24,602 nucleotides of DNA from GH45 sp046704385. GTDB lineage: Bacteria > Bacteroidota > Bacteroidia > Bacteroidales > SZUA-534. Position numbers and translations under genes: made by a program. Location of the stretch: positions 1 to 24,602 of the forward strand of contig JBJKSB010000003.1 in the NCBI GenBank assembly GCA_046704385.1, in the 5' to 3' direction. This document shows, piece after piece, positions 8,086-15,948 of this stretch (within the stretch, counting starts at the first letter, position 1; each line of letters begins with the position of its first letter). The notes beneath the pieces are model-generated. The model saw only the letters and a list, made by a program, of their open reading frames with translations. It was not told the origin of the DNA and did no database searches.

Positions 8086-8142
8086 AATTAAGCAAGATTA
8101 AATGAGATAACAACCTTACTTTACTATTTGTTTCAAAAATTA

Positions 8143-8394
8143 AGAAATCATAGCCACCAATAATGAAATTAACCCGACCTATGCTGAAATCAATTACGCC
8201 GACCATGAAATCGACTCCACCTATGCTGAAATTAACTCCGCCGATGGTGAAATCGACTCCACCAATACTGAAATTAACTCCACCGGCAGTGAAATTAACT
8301 CCACCTGTTGTGAAATTGACTTGACCGATAGTGAAATCGACTCCACCGGCAGTGAAATTAACTCGACCGATAGTGAAATGAGTCTGTTTACTAA
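8143..8394 (+). repeat. 21-bp minisatellite, 12 units, upstream of the feo operon
   Basis: The hexamer TGAAAT recurs at 8164, 8185, 8206, 8227, 8248, 8269, 8290, 8311, 8332, 8353 and 8374, always exactly 21 bp apart. A degenerate copy (AGAAAT) sits at 8143. Each unit is a conserved 16-mer close to TGAAATTAACTCCACC followed by a 5-mer that varies (TATGC, GACCA, GATGG, AATAC, GGCAG, TGTTG, GATAG). At the centre, TTAAC and TCGAC alternate. The last unit is degenerate after TGAAAT. Because 21 is divisible by 3, frames stay open on both strands, but the only long one (144 codons, 7970-8404, minus) needs a TTG start and overlaps the DtxR/FeoA gene. The array lies 58 bp from the start of that gene. 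Whether it is coding, regulatory or inert is not clear. Confidence 0.92.
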
Positions 8395-8431
8395 ACTGCG
8401 TCAAGGAAATTGATTAGCGGCATTCTCAAAA

Positions 8432-9997
8432 TCATTCCATCCTAAACCAATCAATTCTTGCAAAACCATTACTTTGCTGCATGTTTGGGTTTTGGCAGAA
8501 TAAGCCCACTTTGGCACCGATCCAGCGACCCACCTTAGCCTGAAAAGTATCACCTATTTCGGTAAAGGTTTTGTTATCAAAACTATAGCTGAAATTACAG
8601 TGTCCGCCTTCTTTGACGATTACCCGAAAATAGCATTCCTCAGGATTCTCAGGTACTATTTCAATTAACTGATCAGCGGGGTCACAGCGGTCATAATGTC
8701 CATGATACATTACGAGTTGGGTTGCTGTATCAGTTTTTTCGAATCCTGCAAAAGCCCATTCCAGGCCCATAATTAACAGACCTGTTTGTTCGCCCGTTAA
8801 TTCGGGTTGAAATTCTATTTTAGTGGTCACAGTAAATTCCGGTGCAGGAAATTTTTGCAGCAGCAAATTTGGGGCAAACCAGAGGTTGCCGTGTTGGGTA
8901 AGATTTTGTACTGCATTTAATCTTAACTGCCCGTCTTCAAGGCTATACCAGTCATTTTGTGGATTGGCATGCCATTGCCATTGTAACCCTATACCCTGAT
9001 TAAATTCATCAGAAGTTTGTGGAGCTTCCGGGGGATAGTTCTTTCCTACATCAGGCTTTTTATATTCAAGCACCGGCTCGCCAATACCGTCATTATTTTG
9101 GTCGATTCCTATCAAAGGCCAGTCGTTTTCCCACTTTCCGGGTTGCAGGTGTACTACCCGGCCATACGGTGGCCGGTCCTGGAAATGGATAAACCAGCTT
9201 TCGCCTGAATCCAGATCAACCCAGGCTCCCTGGTGTGGACCGTTGATTGTTGTATTCCCCTGGTGCATAACCACTTTTGCTTCGTAGGGGCCATAAATAT
9301 TTTTGGAACGCAACACGGTTTGCCAGCCGGTAGGTACGCCTCCGGCAGGTGAAAAGATGTAATACCAGCCATTTTTCTTTAAAAATTTCGGGCCTTCAAT
9401 TACAGGTTGTGCGGTATCGCGATAAATTGAAATGCCATTATCCAGAATTTTAAGCCCGTCATCGCTCAGCTTATGCAAAAACAACTCGTTACCACAAAAC
9501 TTGCCCCGAACCAGGTAAGCCTGTCCGTCGTCATCCCACAATGGGCATGGGTCTTCCCATAATTCTACATTTACAATATGATGCAATTCCCATGATTTTT
9601 CCGGATGATCGGTAATGGCTACCCATAATCCATCGTAAGGAGTACAAAAATATACGTAGAACTTGTTATTATGATAACGGATAGACGGTGCCCAGGAACC
9701 ACTTCCATGATCCGGCTTGTTGTATTTTTCAAGTGGTAGTGTTGCATAAACATGATTCACAATGGTCCAGTTCACAAGGTCTTTTGAATGTAAAATGGGG
9801 ATACCGGGCATGCAATTAAAACTTGAAGCCACCATATAAAAATCATCGCCCACTTTGATCACATCAGGATCGGAATAATCGGCGAAAATGATTGGGTTTT
9901 TGTATTTTCCGTTTTCCAGGTCGGGTTGCCAGGGCTGAGCCAATAAACGGCCAGAAAGAATAATTAGTATTGAGATGAGCAGAAGTCGGTGATTCAT
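8432..9997 (-). CDS. Secreted glycoside hydrolase family 43 with C-terminal beta-sandwich (beta-xylosidase/arabinofuranosidase type)
   Basis: A 521-residue enzyme with a cleavable signal peptide (hydrophobic to ~L19, then A-Q). Residues ~30-325 form the five-bladed GH43 propeller. The three catalytic carboxylates are in place: Asp43 in Y-S-D-P-D-V as base, Asp149 in L-W-E-D-P-C-P-L-W as pKa modulator, and Glu201 in V-I-E-G-P as acid. Residues ~330-521 match the GH43_C2/XynB C-terminal lectin-like domain (D-E-F-N-x-G-I-G-L-Q-W-Q-W-H at its start). The layout fits subfamilies acting on xylan or arabinoxylan side chains, such as GH43_12, but the exact substrate cannot be read. The lack of a lipobox indicates periplasmic release. 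It is separated from the GH31 gene by 663 bp of repeat-bearing DNA, so it may have its own promoter. Confidence 0.92.
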   Translation of the reverse strand: MNHRLLLISILIILSGRLLAQPWQPDLENGKYKNPIIFADYSDPDVIKVGDDFYMVASSFNCMPGIPILHSKDLVNWTIVNHVYATLPLEKYNKPDHGSGSWAPSIRYHNNKFYVYFCTPYDGLWVAITDHPEKSWELHHIVNVELWEDPCPLWDDDGQAYLVRGKFCGNELFLHKLSDDGLKILDNGISIYRDTAQPVIEGPKFLKKNGWYYIFSPAGGVPTGWQTVLRSKNIYGPYEAKVVMHQGNTTINGPHQGAWVDLDSGESWFIHFQDRPPYGRVVHLQPGKWENDWPLIGIDQNNDGIGEPVLEYKKPDVGKNYPPEAPQTSDEFNQGIGLQWQWHANPQNDWYSLEDGQLRLNAVQNLTQHGNLWFAPNLLLQKFPAPEFTVTTKIEFQPELTGEQTGLLIMGLEWAFAGFEKTDTATQLVMYHGHYDRCDPADQLIEIVPENPEECYFRVIVKEGGHCNFSYSFDNKTFTEIGDTFQAKVGRWIGAKVGLFCQNPNMQQSNGFARIDWFRME

Positions 9998-10264
9998 ATG
10001 ATGTAAGTTGTTTATGGAGTTTTAGTAAAGTTATTTAAATATATTGTTGTGTGAAAATTAAAATACATTCACTTCTATATAGAATACGTCACCCCTATAA
10101 TCCCCTAGAGTGCATAGTCCCGAAAATCAAATTCAGGGCAGGCTGTCAGGATAAAATTCTATCCGACTTATTACCAATACATTTGCCTCTGCATTGCGGT
10201 GCATGATAGTTATCTTCTTCGAATTTAAGTGCTGCTTGCACCGCTTATTATTCGGTGACAGAAA

Positions 10265-10284
10265 CCAGGGGTTGAAACCCCTGG
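10265..10284. repeat. REP-like hairpin, left copy
   Basis: Arms CCAGGGGTT and AACCCCTGG (9 bp each, perfect) are separated by GA. It is followed by C-T-A-T-T, which has its mirror image before the right copy at 10499-10518. Hairpins of the type GGGGTT-GA-AACCCC are familiar dispersed intergenic repeats in Bacteroidota genomes (from general knowledge; not searched). Confidence 0.8.
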
Positions 10285-10294
10285 CTATTGAATT

Positions 10295-10311
10295 GAAGGC
10301 CTTCAGCCTTC
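10295..10311. repeat. Small hairpin within the repeat block
   Basis: Arms GAAGGC and GCCTTC with a 5-nt loop (CTTCA). It lies 10 bp after the left CCAGGGGTT hairpin and probably belongs to the same dispersed element. No U-rich tract follows on either strand, so it is not called a terminator. Confidence 0.6.
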
Positions 10312-10334
10312 TTATGCTACACATATTTAAAACT

Positions 10335-10486
10335 GGGGCTGTCTCAAAAGTATTAAAATGAATATAAAGCCATAAAACCACAAAGACACCAAGAAACACA
10401 AGGCGTTAAAAATTAATACCTTACAAATTCGTGAATTTTAGTGCCTTTGTGCCTTAGTGTTAAAAAATTACTTTCGAGACAGCCTC
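10335..10486. mobile_element. MITE-like inverted-repeat element without a gene (~150 bp)
   Basis: The outer ends are inverted: GGCTGTCTCAAAAGTA at 10337-10352 and, on the other strand, GGCTGTCTCGAAAGTA at 10469-10484, with one mismatch. Inside each arm lies a motif of the cacaaag-(a/g)-cac type (10377-10408, and inverted at 10440-10466), so the whole unit is roughly symmetrical. Ends like GGCTGTCTC resemble those of Bacteroidota insertion sequences, and no transposase is encoded. It separates the left and right CCAGGGGTT hairpins, as though inserted into an older repeat. No clean target duplication was found. Confidence 0.6.
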
Positions 10487-10498
10487 AAATTTTAATAG

Positions 10499-10518
10499 CC
10501 AGGGGTTTTAACCCCTGG
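10499..10518. repeat. REP-like hairpin, right copy
   Basis: Arms CCAGGGGTT and AACCCCTGG, perfect over 9 bp, with TT between them. It is preceded by A-A-T-A-G, the mirror image of the C-T-A-T-T that follows the left copy. The pair forms an inverted arrangement about 215 bp apart, enclosing the MITE-like element. Confidence 0.8.
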
Positions 10519-10660
10519 GCAAAGTCCACAAAAGTAAATCGTCGCAAGCACACAGATGCTATGAAAAATTAAATTATTTTGCGACGAAACCCTCCAGCTT
10601 ATCTTGATTTAAGTTATCCTATCCATAGTTCTTTTTTATCATAAAATCCGAATTTAAACC

Positions 10661-12760
10661 TTACCATTTCATTCCGGTTTCAAGCGCTTTTAAATCGGGT
10701 TTGTTTTTGGCAATTTCCATCGATTCTTCAAACAGGGCTTTTAAATCGCCCAAATCAACCGGAGAACCTTTACGGATAAAAATGGGTTCTTTATACATCG
10801 GGGTTTCAATTTCAATAAATTTACCTCCTTCAAATACATTTTCAGGATTCCAGGCATCAATCCAGCTATCGCCTGCCGGCAAATAAACTTTGGCCTTGGT
10901 TGTACCTTTTTGCCATATAGCATGCACAAGAATATCAGGGCCATACATAAAATTTTGCCATTCAGTCCAGGCTTCCTTTTGTTCCGGATAAGTAAGGAAA
11001 AGTGGTCGGGCAGGGGGCATTCCTGTATTATGAGCCTCCTTAGCGAGTTGCAGGCTGTAATCGGCCAGTTTTGCATGAATTTTTGCATATAAGCGCCAAA
11101 CAGCAATTAGTTCAGTATCATAATTGGGATCAGAGTCCATGTCCCAAGGGGCACGATCTTCTGTAGGACCAAGCTCCATAATAGGAGTGAAGCAACCAAA
11201 TGCCAGCCAGCGGGCAGTAACTTCACGATCGAGGTCAGCCTGCCAGTATCCGCCAATATCTGTTCCCCATATCGGAAAACCGATGACAGCAGCACGTTGC
11301 AAGGCAATGATAGCAGTTCTTAAACCTTCAGCCGGAGAACCGATATCACCACCCCAGAATCCACTGTATTTTGAGCTGCCCGTATAACCTGCGCGTGGGA
11401 TCAGCATAAAATCATCACCTTTAATTTTATGACAGCTTTCATTGACTAATCTCACATAATCAACCGGGTATTCATTACGGACTTCGCGACTGGTACGCCC
11501 ATCGTGTAAAATTATATCGCGGCTGGCAGTAATGGTCTCCTCTGAACGGTCCATTTTAAAACCATCGACACCTTCTTTTAGCATTTTTTCGATGCCATTT
11601 TGCTGCCACCAAAGACACGCTTCCTTATTGGTAAAATCAAGCAGGGCCATTTTTGTGGAATCCACGCCATAGTGGGGAAGCATGGGTTGGGTATATCCCT
11701 TTTGATAAGCCACATCTCTCATATTACCGGCAACCCAGGGGGCAATCCAAACTAAAAAACGAATATTTTGACTATGGATCCAGTTTATCATTTTTTGAGC
11801 CTGTGGAAAACGTTCCGGATCCCAGTCAAAATCGCCATATCCAAAAGGCTCCTTTGCCCACGGACGGTCTACCCAGTATGCACCACAGGGAATATCGTAA
11901 GCTTTCATCATTAAAATATCTTCAACCACCTGGCTGTTATATGGAGCTGTCACTTTCGTACCATTATAAAATTCTTTTTTATTTACATGGTTATCGCGCC
12001 AGCGCCAGGGAATAAAAGCCCATTTGGGAGGAACAAACGAAGGCCCTACATTTAAAGAATGTGCTTTTACCATATCAGCAGGCTTTTTTGAAGTATAGAT
12101 TCTTCCACTTAAGTCTGGTCCTTCAAACTCAACGAGAACCCGGTTGGGGTAGGTTTTACAGAAATCGTATTTTCCCGGCCAGGTGCCATCAACAAATAAA
12201 CTGTAACCGTTTGACGAAAGGTAGAACGGGCAATACAGGGAAAGCGTGGGTTTAATAATCATATCCACCTGCTGGCCGTGCAAATTCATGCCTTCAGTAA
12301 TGCCTTTTTTCCACGAATTGGTTTGTACACCGTCAACAGTCCTTTCAAACAAACCCGTAAAATATTCTGTGGAATCTGCGGCAAGGCCAAAGCCCCATCC
12401 CAGGATATCGTCATCGGGAATGGCATTGAATGAAAATACATAAATGGAATCCTGATTCTCAATATTCACGTCTATTTTTCGTCCATCTATATTCCAGACG
12501 GCATCAAAAATGGATAGATTATTTTTAACAGAAGTAGGTTCACCTTTAAGCCAGGTTTTACCCGATTGGGTCAAAAAGTAAATGGAACCCACTGTGTCGT
12601 TTTCATTTCCGGTAAATACGATTTGAGCTTTGGCGTTTTTGGTTTTCAAAGCAATTTCAGGAAAACCATTTTTTTGAGTCGAATATTTTACGGCCTGTTC
12701 CTGTTGGCAGGACATAAATATTAAGACGATAAGTGAAAGTAATACAGTTAATTTATGCAT
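10661..12760 (-). CDS. GH31 family lipoprotein (alpha-xylosidase/alpha-glucosidase type)
   Basis: A 699-residue lipoprotein with a lipobox F-M-S-C (Cys18). A TTG two codons earlier is possible, but the ATG at 12760 is the better start. An N-terminal beta-sandwich (~20-240) precedes a TIM barrel (~240-580) with family 31 marks: Y-W-V-D-R-P-W near the barrel start, F-D-W-D-P-E-R-F-P, F-L-V-W-I-A-P-W, nucleophile Asp404 in G-F-K-M-D-R-S-E-E, and acid/base Asp472 in F-W-G-G-D-I-G-S, followed by W-G-T-D-I-G-G-Y-W. A C-terminal beta-sandwich follows. The nucleophile motif differs from the usual W-x-D-M-N-E and K-T-D-F-G-E, so the alpha-linked sugar released cannot be stated. It begins 20 nt after the six-hairpin gene and probably shares its transcript. 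The protein likely faces the periplasm or cell surface. Confidence 0.9.
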   Translation of the reverse strand: MHKLTVLLSLIVLIFMSCQQEQAVKYSTQKNGFPEIALKTKNAKAQIVFTGNENDTVGSIYFLTQSGKTWLKGEPTSVKNNLSIFDAVWNIDGRKIDVNIENQDSIYVFSFNAIPDDDILGWGFGLAADSTEYFTGLFERTVDGVQTNSWKKGITEGMNLHGQQVDMIIKPTLSLYCPFYLSSNGYSLFVDGTWPGKYDFCKTYPNRVLVEFEGPDLSGRIYTSKKPADMVKAHSLNVGPSFVPPKWAFIPWRWRDNHVNKKEFYNGTKVTAPYNSQVVEDILMMKAYDIPCGAYWVDRPWAKEPFGYGDFDWDPERFPQAQKMINWIHSQNIRFLVWIAPWVAGNMRDVAYQKGYTQPMLPHYGVDSTKMALLDFTNKEACLWWQQNGIEKMLKEGVDGFKMDRSEETITASRDIILHDGRTSREVRNEYPVDYVRLVNESCHKIKGDDFMLIPRAGYTGSSKYSGFWGGDIGSPAEGLRTAIIALQRAAVIGFPIWGTDIGGYWQADLDREVTARWLAFGCFTPIMELGPTEDRAPWDMDSDPNYDTELIAVWRLYAKIHAKLADYSLQLAKEAHNTGMPPARPLFLTYPEQKEAWTEWQNFMYGPDILVHAIWQKGTTKAKVYLPAGDSWIDAWNPENVFEGGKFIEIETPMYKEPIFIRKGSPVDLGDLKALFEESMEIAKNKPDLKALETGMKW

Positions 12761-12780
12761 AATCAAATATTTAGTATTTG

Positions 12781-14931
12781 TTAATATAATTTGTGAATGT
12801 TCTCATATTTTACCTTCCACTGACCATTATCCGGGAAACCATTTTTCCCATCTGTGTTGCGGTAGGTACAAAGCATAGCAACTGCTGTCAATAATCCGCC
12901 GTTTCCGGGAAGGTACAACGGCAGATTGGTATTTTGGTAATTATGCCCGTTCATTAACCAGGTATTTTTTTGCGTTTTCATCATTAATAAATCGATAGCC
13001 TGTGAGGGATTGCCAAGTTGTACAGCATTCATGGCCATCAATGGGAAGTCCCATCCCCAGCAGGTTTGCCAGTTCCATTTTTTAAGAGTTTCCTTTTGGG
13101 TATTTAATAAAATTTGGCGATCGACCATTTTTGTTTTGGGTAAAAACCCCAGCAATCCTAATATCATAGGATGATCAGTCATGTACTTTGGATTAGACCA
13201 TGTGTCGGTTGCCGATTCGGTAAAAAGGTATAAACTGTCTTTCACAGGTAGCGGAGCTAAGTTGTCAATTACCTGCTGCCATTTTTTATTACGTTCCATA
13301 CCCAGCTTTTCTCTCCATTGCTGAGCTGTTTCTAGTCCCCAGTACCAATAGGCAAGTTCAAATGCCGGATTAATTGTGCTGTCGAGTGAAAAACGTTCCT
13401 GAGCGGGAATCAATGCGGGTCCTAATATATATTTGCCGGTAACGGAGTCAAAACGGGCATAATCAGCCATAAAATCAGCGGTTGCAAATACCAACGGACT
13501 GTGCTTTTCCAGCACTTTTTTATCCTGATTTTTAACATTATACAGCAAATTGGCAAAATAAATAAAATGCGGTTGCTGCCAGATCAGGAAAACACCAATA
13601 TTACTCGGGCTTTCCCTTCCTTCGGGATCGGTCATTTTAGGCCAGCGGACACCTTTATAACCTTGCAGTTTTGCTTGTTGTTTTGCCGCATTTTCGATTT
13701 TGAAATAATAAGCCAGTTGCTTTTCAATAATTTCGGGCCTGTTCCATAATAAAAAATGAATTCCGTGCCACCAGTGCATTTCCAGGTGAAATTTTCCGTA
13801 CCAGCTGTTATAGGCTAACCCGGTTTCCTGGGGCGGATAAGTCCCCGAACACTGAATTTTGGTGAGATATTGCGAAAGCACAACCCGGCGTTCCAGTTCA
13901 AATGCCCTGGGATCGGTACATTCGGAGAAATCTACAGCACCGCCGTTTTCCCAGAATTGATGCCAGGTTTTTCGGTTAGTATTGATTGAGTTAGTGAAAT
14001 CAGGCAATGGCTCTGTTTTTAACGTATCGGTAAACCAAACACTGAAATCAAGTGAGCTGGACTGGGTTTCAGGAGCTAAAATAAATTCGTGAGCACCCTT
14101 TTGGATTACTTTGGCTTTCCCTTCCCAGTTTACGCATGAATAATAAGTCGTACTATCCAGCACTCTTTTTATTAAACAGGAATTAGGTTCATTTTTGATA
14201 ATCTCTGAAGTGTGACTGTTAGGATGATTAAAATCCAGACCTGAATTAAATTTTTTATGACTGGCATAAGGGAATTTAATTTTGATTTTCAGCTGTCCGG
14301 TCTTAATCAATTCCGAATTTACCCTGACAATGATCCGGTCATATTCCTGGTCACACAAGGTCAGTACATCCACGGGTGTTCCTTCCAGATCAAAATGGCT
14401 TTTTATTTCACCATTCCATAAGTTTAGTTCCTGTTTTGGGTTCTGAATATCGTTTAGCGTAAAAGTTGATGAATCCGGTTTTAATAGTTCAAAATCAATC
14501 AAACCCATATGAATACGGTGAGGGTTTTCGCGTAACCAGGTTGTGGCATTTGCTTTGGCAGTATCTTGTTTGTCATCAAACTGATAAAAATAAGGTACTG
14601 AATCGTTCCCTACCTTGTAATATCGGGTTACATCGTTTAACGAATATTTTTCGGGATTTGGAAAGGAATGCCATGCCCAGTTTGAAAATGTACCCAACGG
14701 GATACCTTGTTTATAATTTTCAGGAAAAGTTTGTAACCCGGTGATATCAACGGTATAGGCAAAATTGCCATTACCAACTGTTAAGCAACTTAATGAATCG
14801 GTATGGGTTTGTAAAATATTATGTCGGGTAACCAGCGCAAACCGGTTAATTTTTGGGTTGCATGAGTAGCATGCAAGCGATATAAAAACCAGTATAAAGA
14901 AGTAGTTTAATCCCCGGGCCATTTTTTCCAT
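12781..14931 (-). CDS. Six-hairpin (alpha/alpha)6 glycosidase-like lipoprotein, family not identified
   Basis: A 716-residue protein. The longest frame begins with TTG at 14937, but the ATG at 14931 or the ATG at 14922 is more likely. The signal peptide ends in L-A-C-Y-S-C, so either Cys could be lipidated. The first ~300 residues look like a beta-sandwich. The rest is helix-rich with Trp/His-rich motifs as in (alpha/alpha)6 glycosidases and phosphorylases: W-Y-G-K-F-H-L-E-M-H-W-W-H (Glu384 is a candidate general acid), G-V-R-W-P-K-M-T-D-P-E-G-R-E-S-P, L-I-P-A-Q-E, and C-W-G-W-D-F-P. GH65- and GH95-type enzymes share this fold, but I cannot place it in a numbered family. Its stop is 20 nt before the GH31 start, suggesting that the two act on the same glycan. 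The fold is fairly sure; the substrate is unknown. Confidence 0.8.
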   Translation of the reverse strand: MEKMARGLNYFFILVFISLACYSCNPKINRFALVTRHNILQTHTDSLSCLTVGNGNFAYTVDITGLQTFPENYKQGIPLGTFSNWAWHSFPNPEKYSLNDVTRYYKVGNDSVPYFYQFDDKQDTAKANATTWLRENPHRIHMGLIDFELLKPDSSTFTLNDIQNPKQELNLWNGEIKSHFDLEGTPVDVLTLCDQEYDRIIVRVNSELIKTGQLKIKIKFPYASHKKFNSGLDFNHPNSHTSEIIKNEPNSCLIKRVLDSTTYYSCVNWEGKAKVIQKGAHEFILAPETQSSSLDFSVWFTDTLKTEPLPDFTNSINTNRKTWHQFWENGGAVDFSECTDPRAFELERRVVLSQYLTKIQCSGTYPPQETGLAYNSWYGKFHLEMHWWHGIHFLLWNRPEIIEKQLAYYFKIENAAKQQAKLQGYKGVRWPKMTDPEGRESPSNIGVFLIWQQPHFIYFANLLYNVKNQDKKVLEKHSPLVFATADFMADYARFDSVTGKYILGPALIPAQERFSLDSTINPAFELAYWYWGLETAQQWREKLGMERNKKWQQVIDNLAPLPVKDSLYLFTESATDTWSNPKYMTDHPMILGLLGFLPKTKMVDRQILLNTQKETLKKWNWQTCWGWDFPLMAMNAVQLGNPSQAIDLLMMKTQKNTWLMNGHNYQNTNLPLYLPGNGGLLTAVAMLCTYRNTDGKNGFPDNGQWKVKYENIHKLY

Positions 14932-14944
14932 TTTCAAAATGGAA
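14926..14944. repeat. Perfect inverted repeat over the start of the six-hairpin gene
   Basis: TTCCATTTT and AAAATGGAA pair perfectly around one central base. The ATG at 14929-14931 sits inside the left arm, so in the mRNA the start codon would lie in a hairpin stem. It could be a translational control hairpin or an operator, or chance in AT-rich DNA. Confidence 0.5.
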
Positions 14945-15044
14945 TATAGTAATTTTCAGGGGAATTTATTGTAAAATTTCTGAAAACCATTCACCTTTTG
15001 TCTTTTGGATGGAAGACTTCTTTTATTGTCTCCCTAGATTTTGC

Positions 15045-15824
15045 TTATCCCATTACCAAAGCAATTATTCCCAACACACTTATCAGAAAATTTGCGACCA
15101 AATGTGTCACAAATGCAGGTAGTATACTCCTGCTTATATAAACCGTTAGTGTCGTAGCCAAACTTAAAATTAAAATCATCGGAAAAAGCCACAACTGAAA
15201 TGTATGGTATAAAGCAAAGAATAATCCGTTCACTACCCAACTCCACTTACCAAATTTCTGCATTTTAGGTAACAGCCAGCCCCTGAAATAAATCTCTTCA
15301 GCCAGTATATTCAGCAAAAGCGTAATGCCCATGATTATTAAAAACAGGTAGTTTCCTTTTAATGGATAGTTGGGTGAAAGTATGGCCATATCGGATTTCA
15401 TCGGATCGATAGAAGGATTTAACCAAAAGGGCATATAATCAGGGATTGACAAGCCCGGTAATTTCGAAAAGGCTCCAATGGCAGGTGATAAACTAAACGA
15501 GATTGTTATACCCAATATCATGATTCCCAGGCATATTAGCCATAGTTTAAGACTTATCTTTTTGATTAATAGTCTTGAGAAAAATGAAATATTATTTGCT
15601 TTTGCTTCTTTCTGGTTTAGAATCATGCCTCCTATAACAAAGATAAATAGCATGATTGAAGCAATAACGCCCCACATCAATAATTTGGGTAAGCCGAGTT
15701 CGACGGTCCAGGGAAGGATAACCCTGAATCCGAAAAAACCAAAGGCACTGGGTATTATAAAGGCCAGAAGTGTTTGTGAAGTATTTAATTGCCTGAGTTT
15801 ACTCCATTCTAAATTTGATTCCAT
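15045..15824 (-). CDS. CPBP (CAAX/ABI) family intramembrane metalloprotease
   Basis: A 259-residue integral membrane protein with about seven to eight hydrophobic segments. Its C-terminal half has the full signature of the CPBP/Abi family: E-E-I-Y-F-R-G-W-L-L-P (Glu176, Glu177, Arg181), F-F-A-L-Y-H-T-F (F-x-x-x-H), and T-H-L-V-A-N (H-x-x-x-N). In the Rce1-type enzymes these residues form the metal-binding glutamyl/histidyl active site inside the membrane. Bacterial members have varied roles (peptide maturation, bacteriocin self-immunity, signalling), and none can be assigned here. The gene stands alone, 113 bp upstream of the six-hairpin gene. No substrate-peptide gene was found beside it. 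Confidence 0.9.
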   Translation of the reverse strand: MESNLEWSKLRQLNTSQTLLAFIIPSAFGFFGFRVILPWTVELGLPKLLMWGVIASIMLFIFVIGGMILNQKEAKANNISFFSRLLIKKISLKLWLICLGIMILGITISFSLSPAIGAFSKLPGLSIPDYMPFWLNPSIDPMKSDMAILSPNYPLKGNYLFLIIMGITLLLNILAEEIYFRGWLLPKMQKFGKWSWVVNGLFFALYHTFQLWLFPMILILSLATTLTVYISRSILPAFVTHLVANFLISVLGIIALVMG

Positions 15825-15948
15825 GGTAAGGTTCCTTTCAATTTTGTTAGTGGCTATTGATTTGATATAAATTAGTTTTGTTTTAAATGAAGCGCAATTA
15901 TTGTCTCAATATTCATTTGTGTATAGTCTGTTATGTGCATTAAACCAT

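Larger units (their letters stand above)
9998..10660. other. 663-bp gene-free interval between the GH43 and GH31 genes, with nested repeats
   Basis: No credible gene is seen. The one open frame (10133-10399, minus) runs through repeated palindromic DNA and resembles no protein. The interval holds two near-identical CCAGGGGTT-type hairpins (10265-10284 and 10499-10518), a smaller hairpin at 10295-10311, and a MITE-like inverted element at 10335-10486 between them. The remaining ~260 bp next to the GH43 start and ~140 bp next to the GH31 stop show nothing I can name. No TAnnTTTG promoter element was found for GH43. Confidence 0.7.

Noticed and set aside
8163..8326. Plus-strand 53-codon frame with K-L-T-P-P-M-L-type repeats
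   Set aside because: It is short, ends inside the array, and is one of several frames kept open by the repeat period. There is no evidence of translation.
8143..8394. CRISPR array
   Set aside because: The units are only 21 bp with 5-bp variable parts, far shorter than CRISPR spacers, the repeats are imperfect, and no cas genes are present.
7970..8404. 144-codon minus-strand open frame through the 21-bp array (G-G-V-N-F-T-I heptads)
   Set aside because: It needs a TTG start, overlaps the first 116 bp of the well-supported DtxR/FeoA gene, and stays open mainly because the repeat length is divisible by three. Two plus-strand frames through the array are also open for long stretches.
10295..10311. 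Rho-independent terminator for the GH31 transcript
   Set aside because: The hairpin lacks a T-tract on the minus strand and lies about 350 bp past the stop within a repeat block.
10133..10399. 88-codon minus-strand frame in the GH43-GH31 gap
   Set aside because: It runs through hairpin and MITE-like repeat DNA and has no protein-like features.
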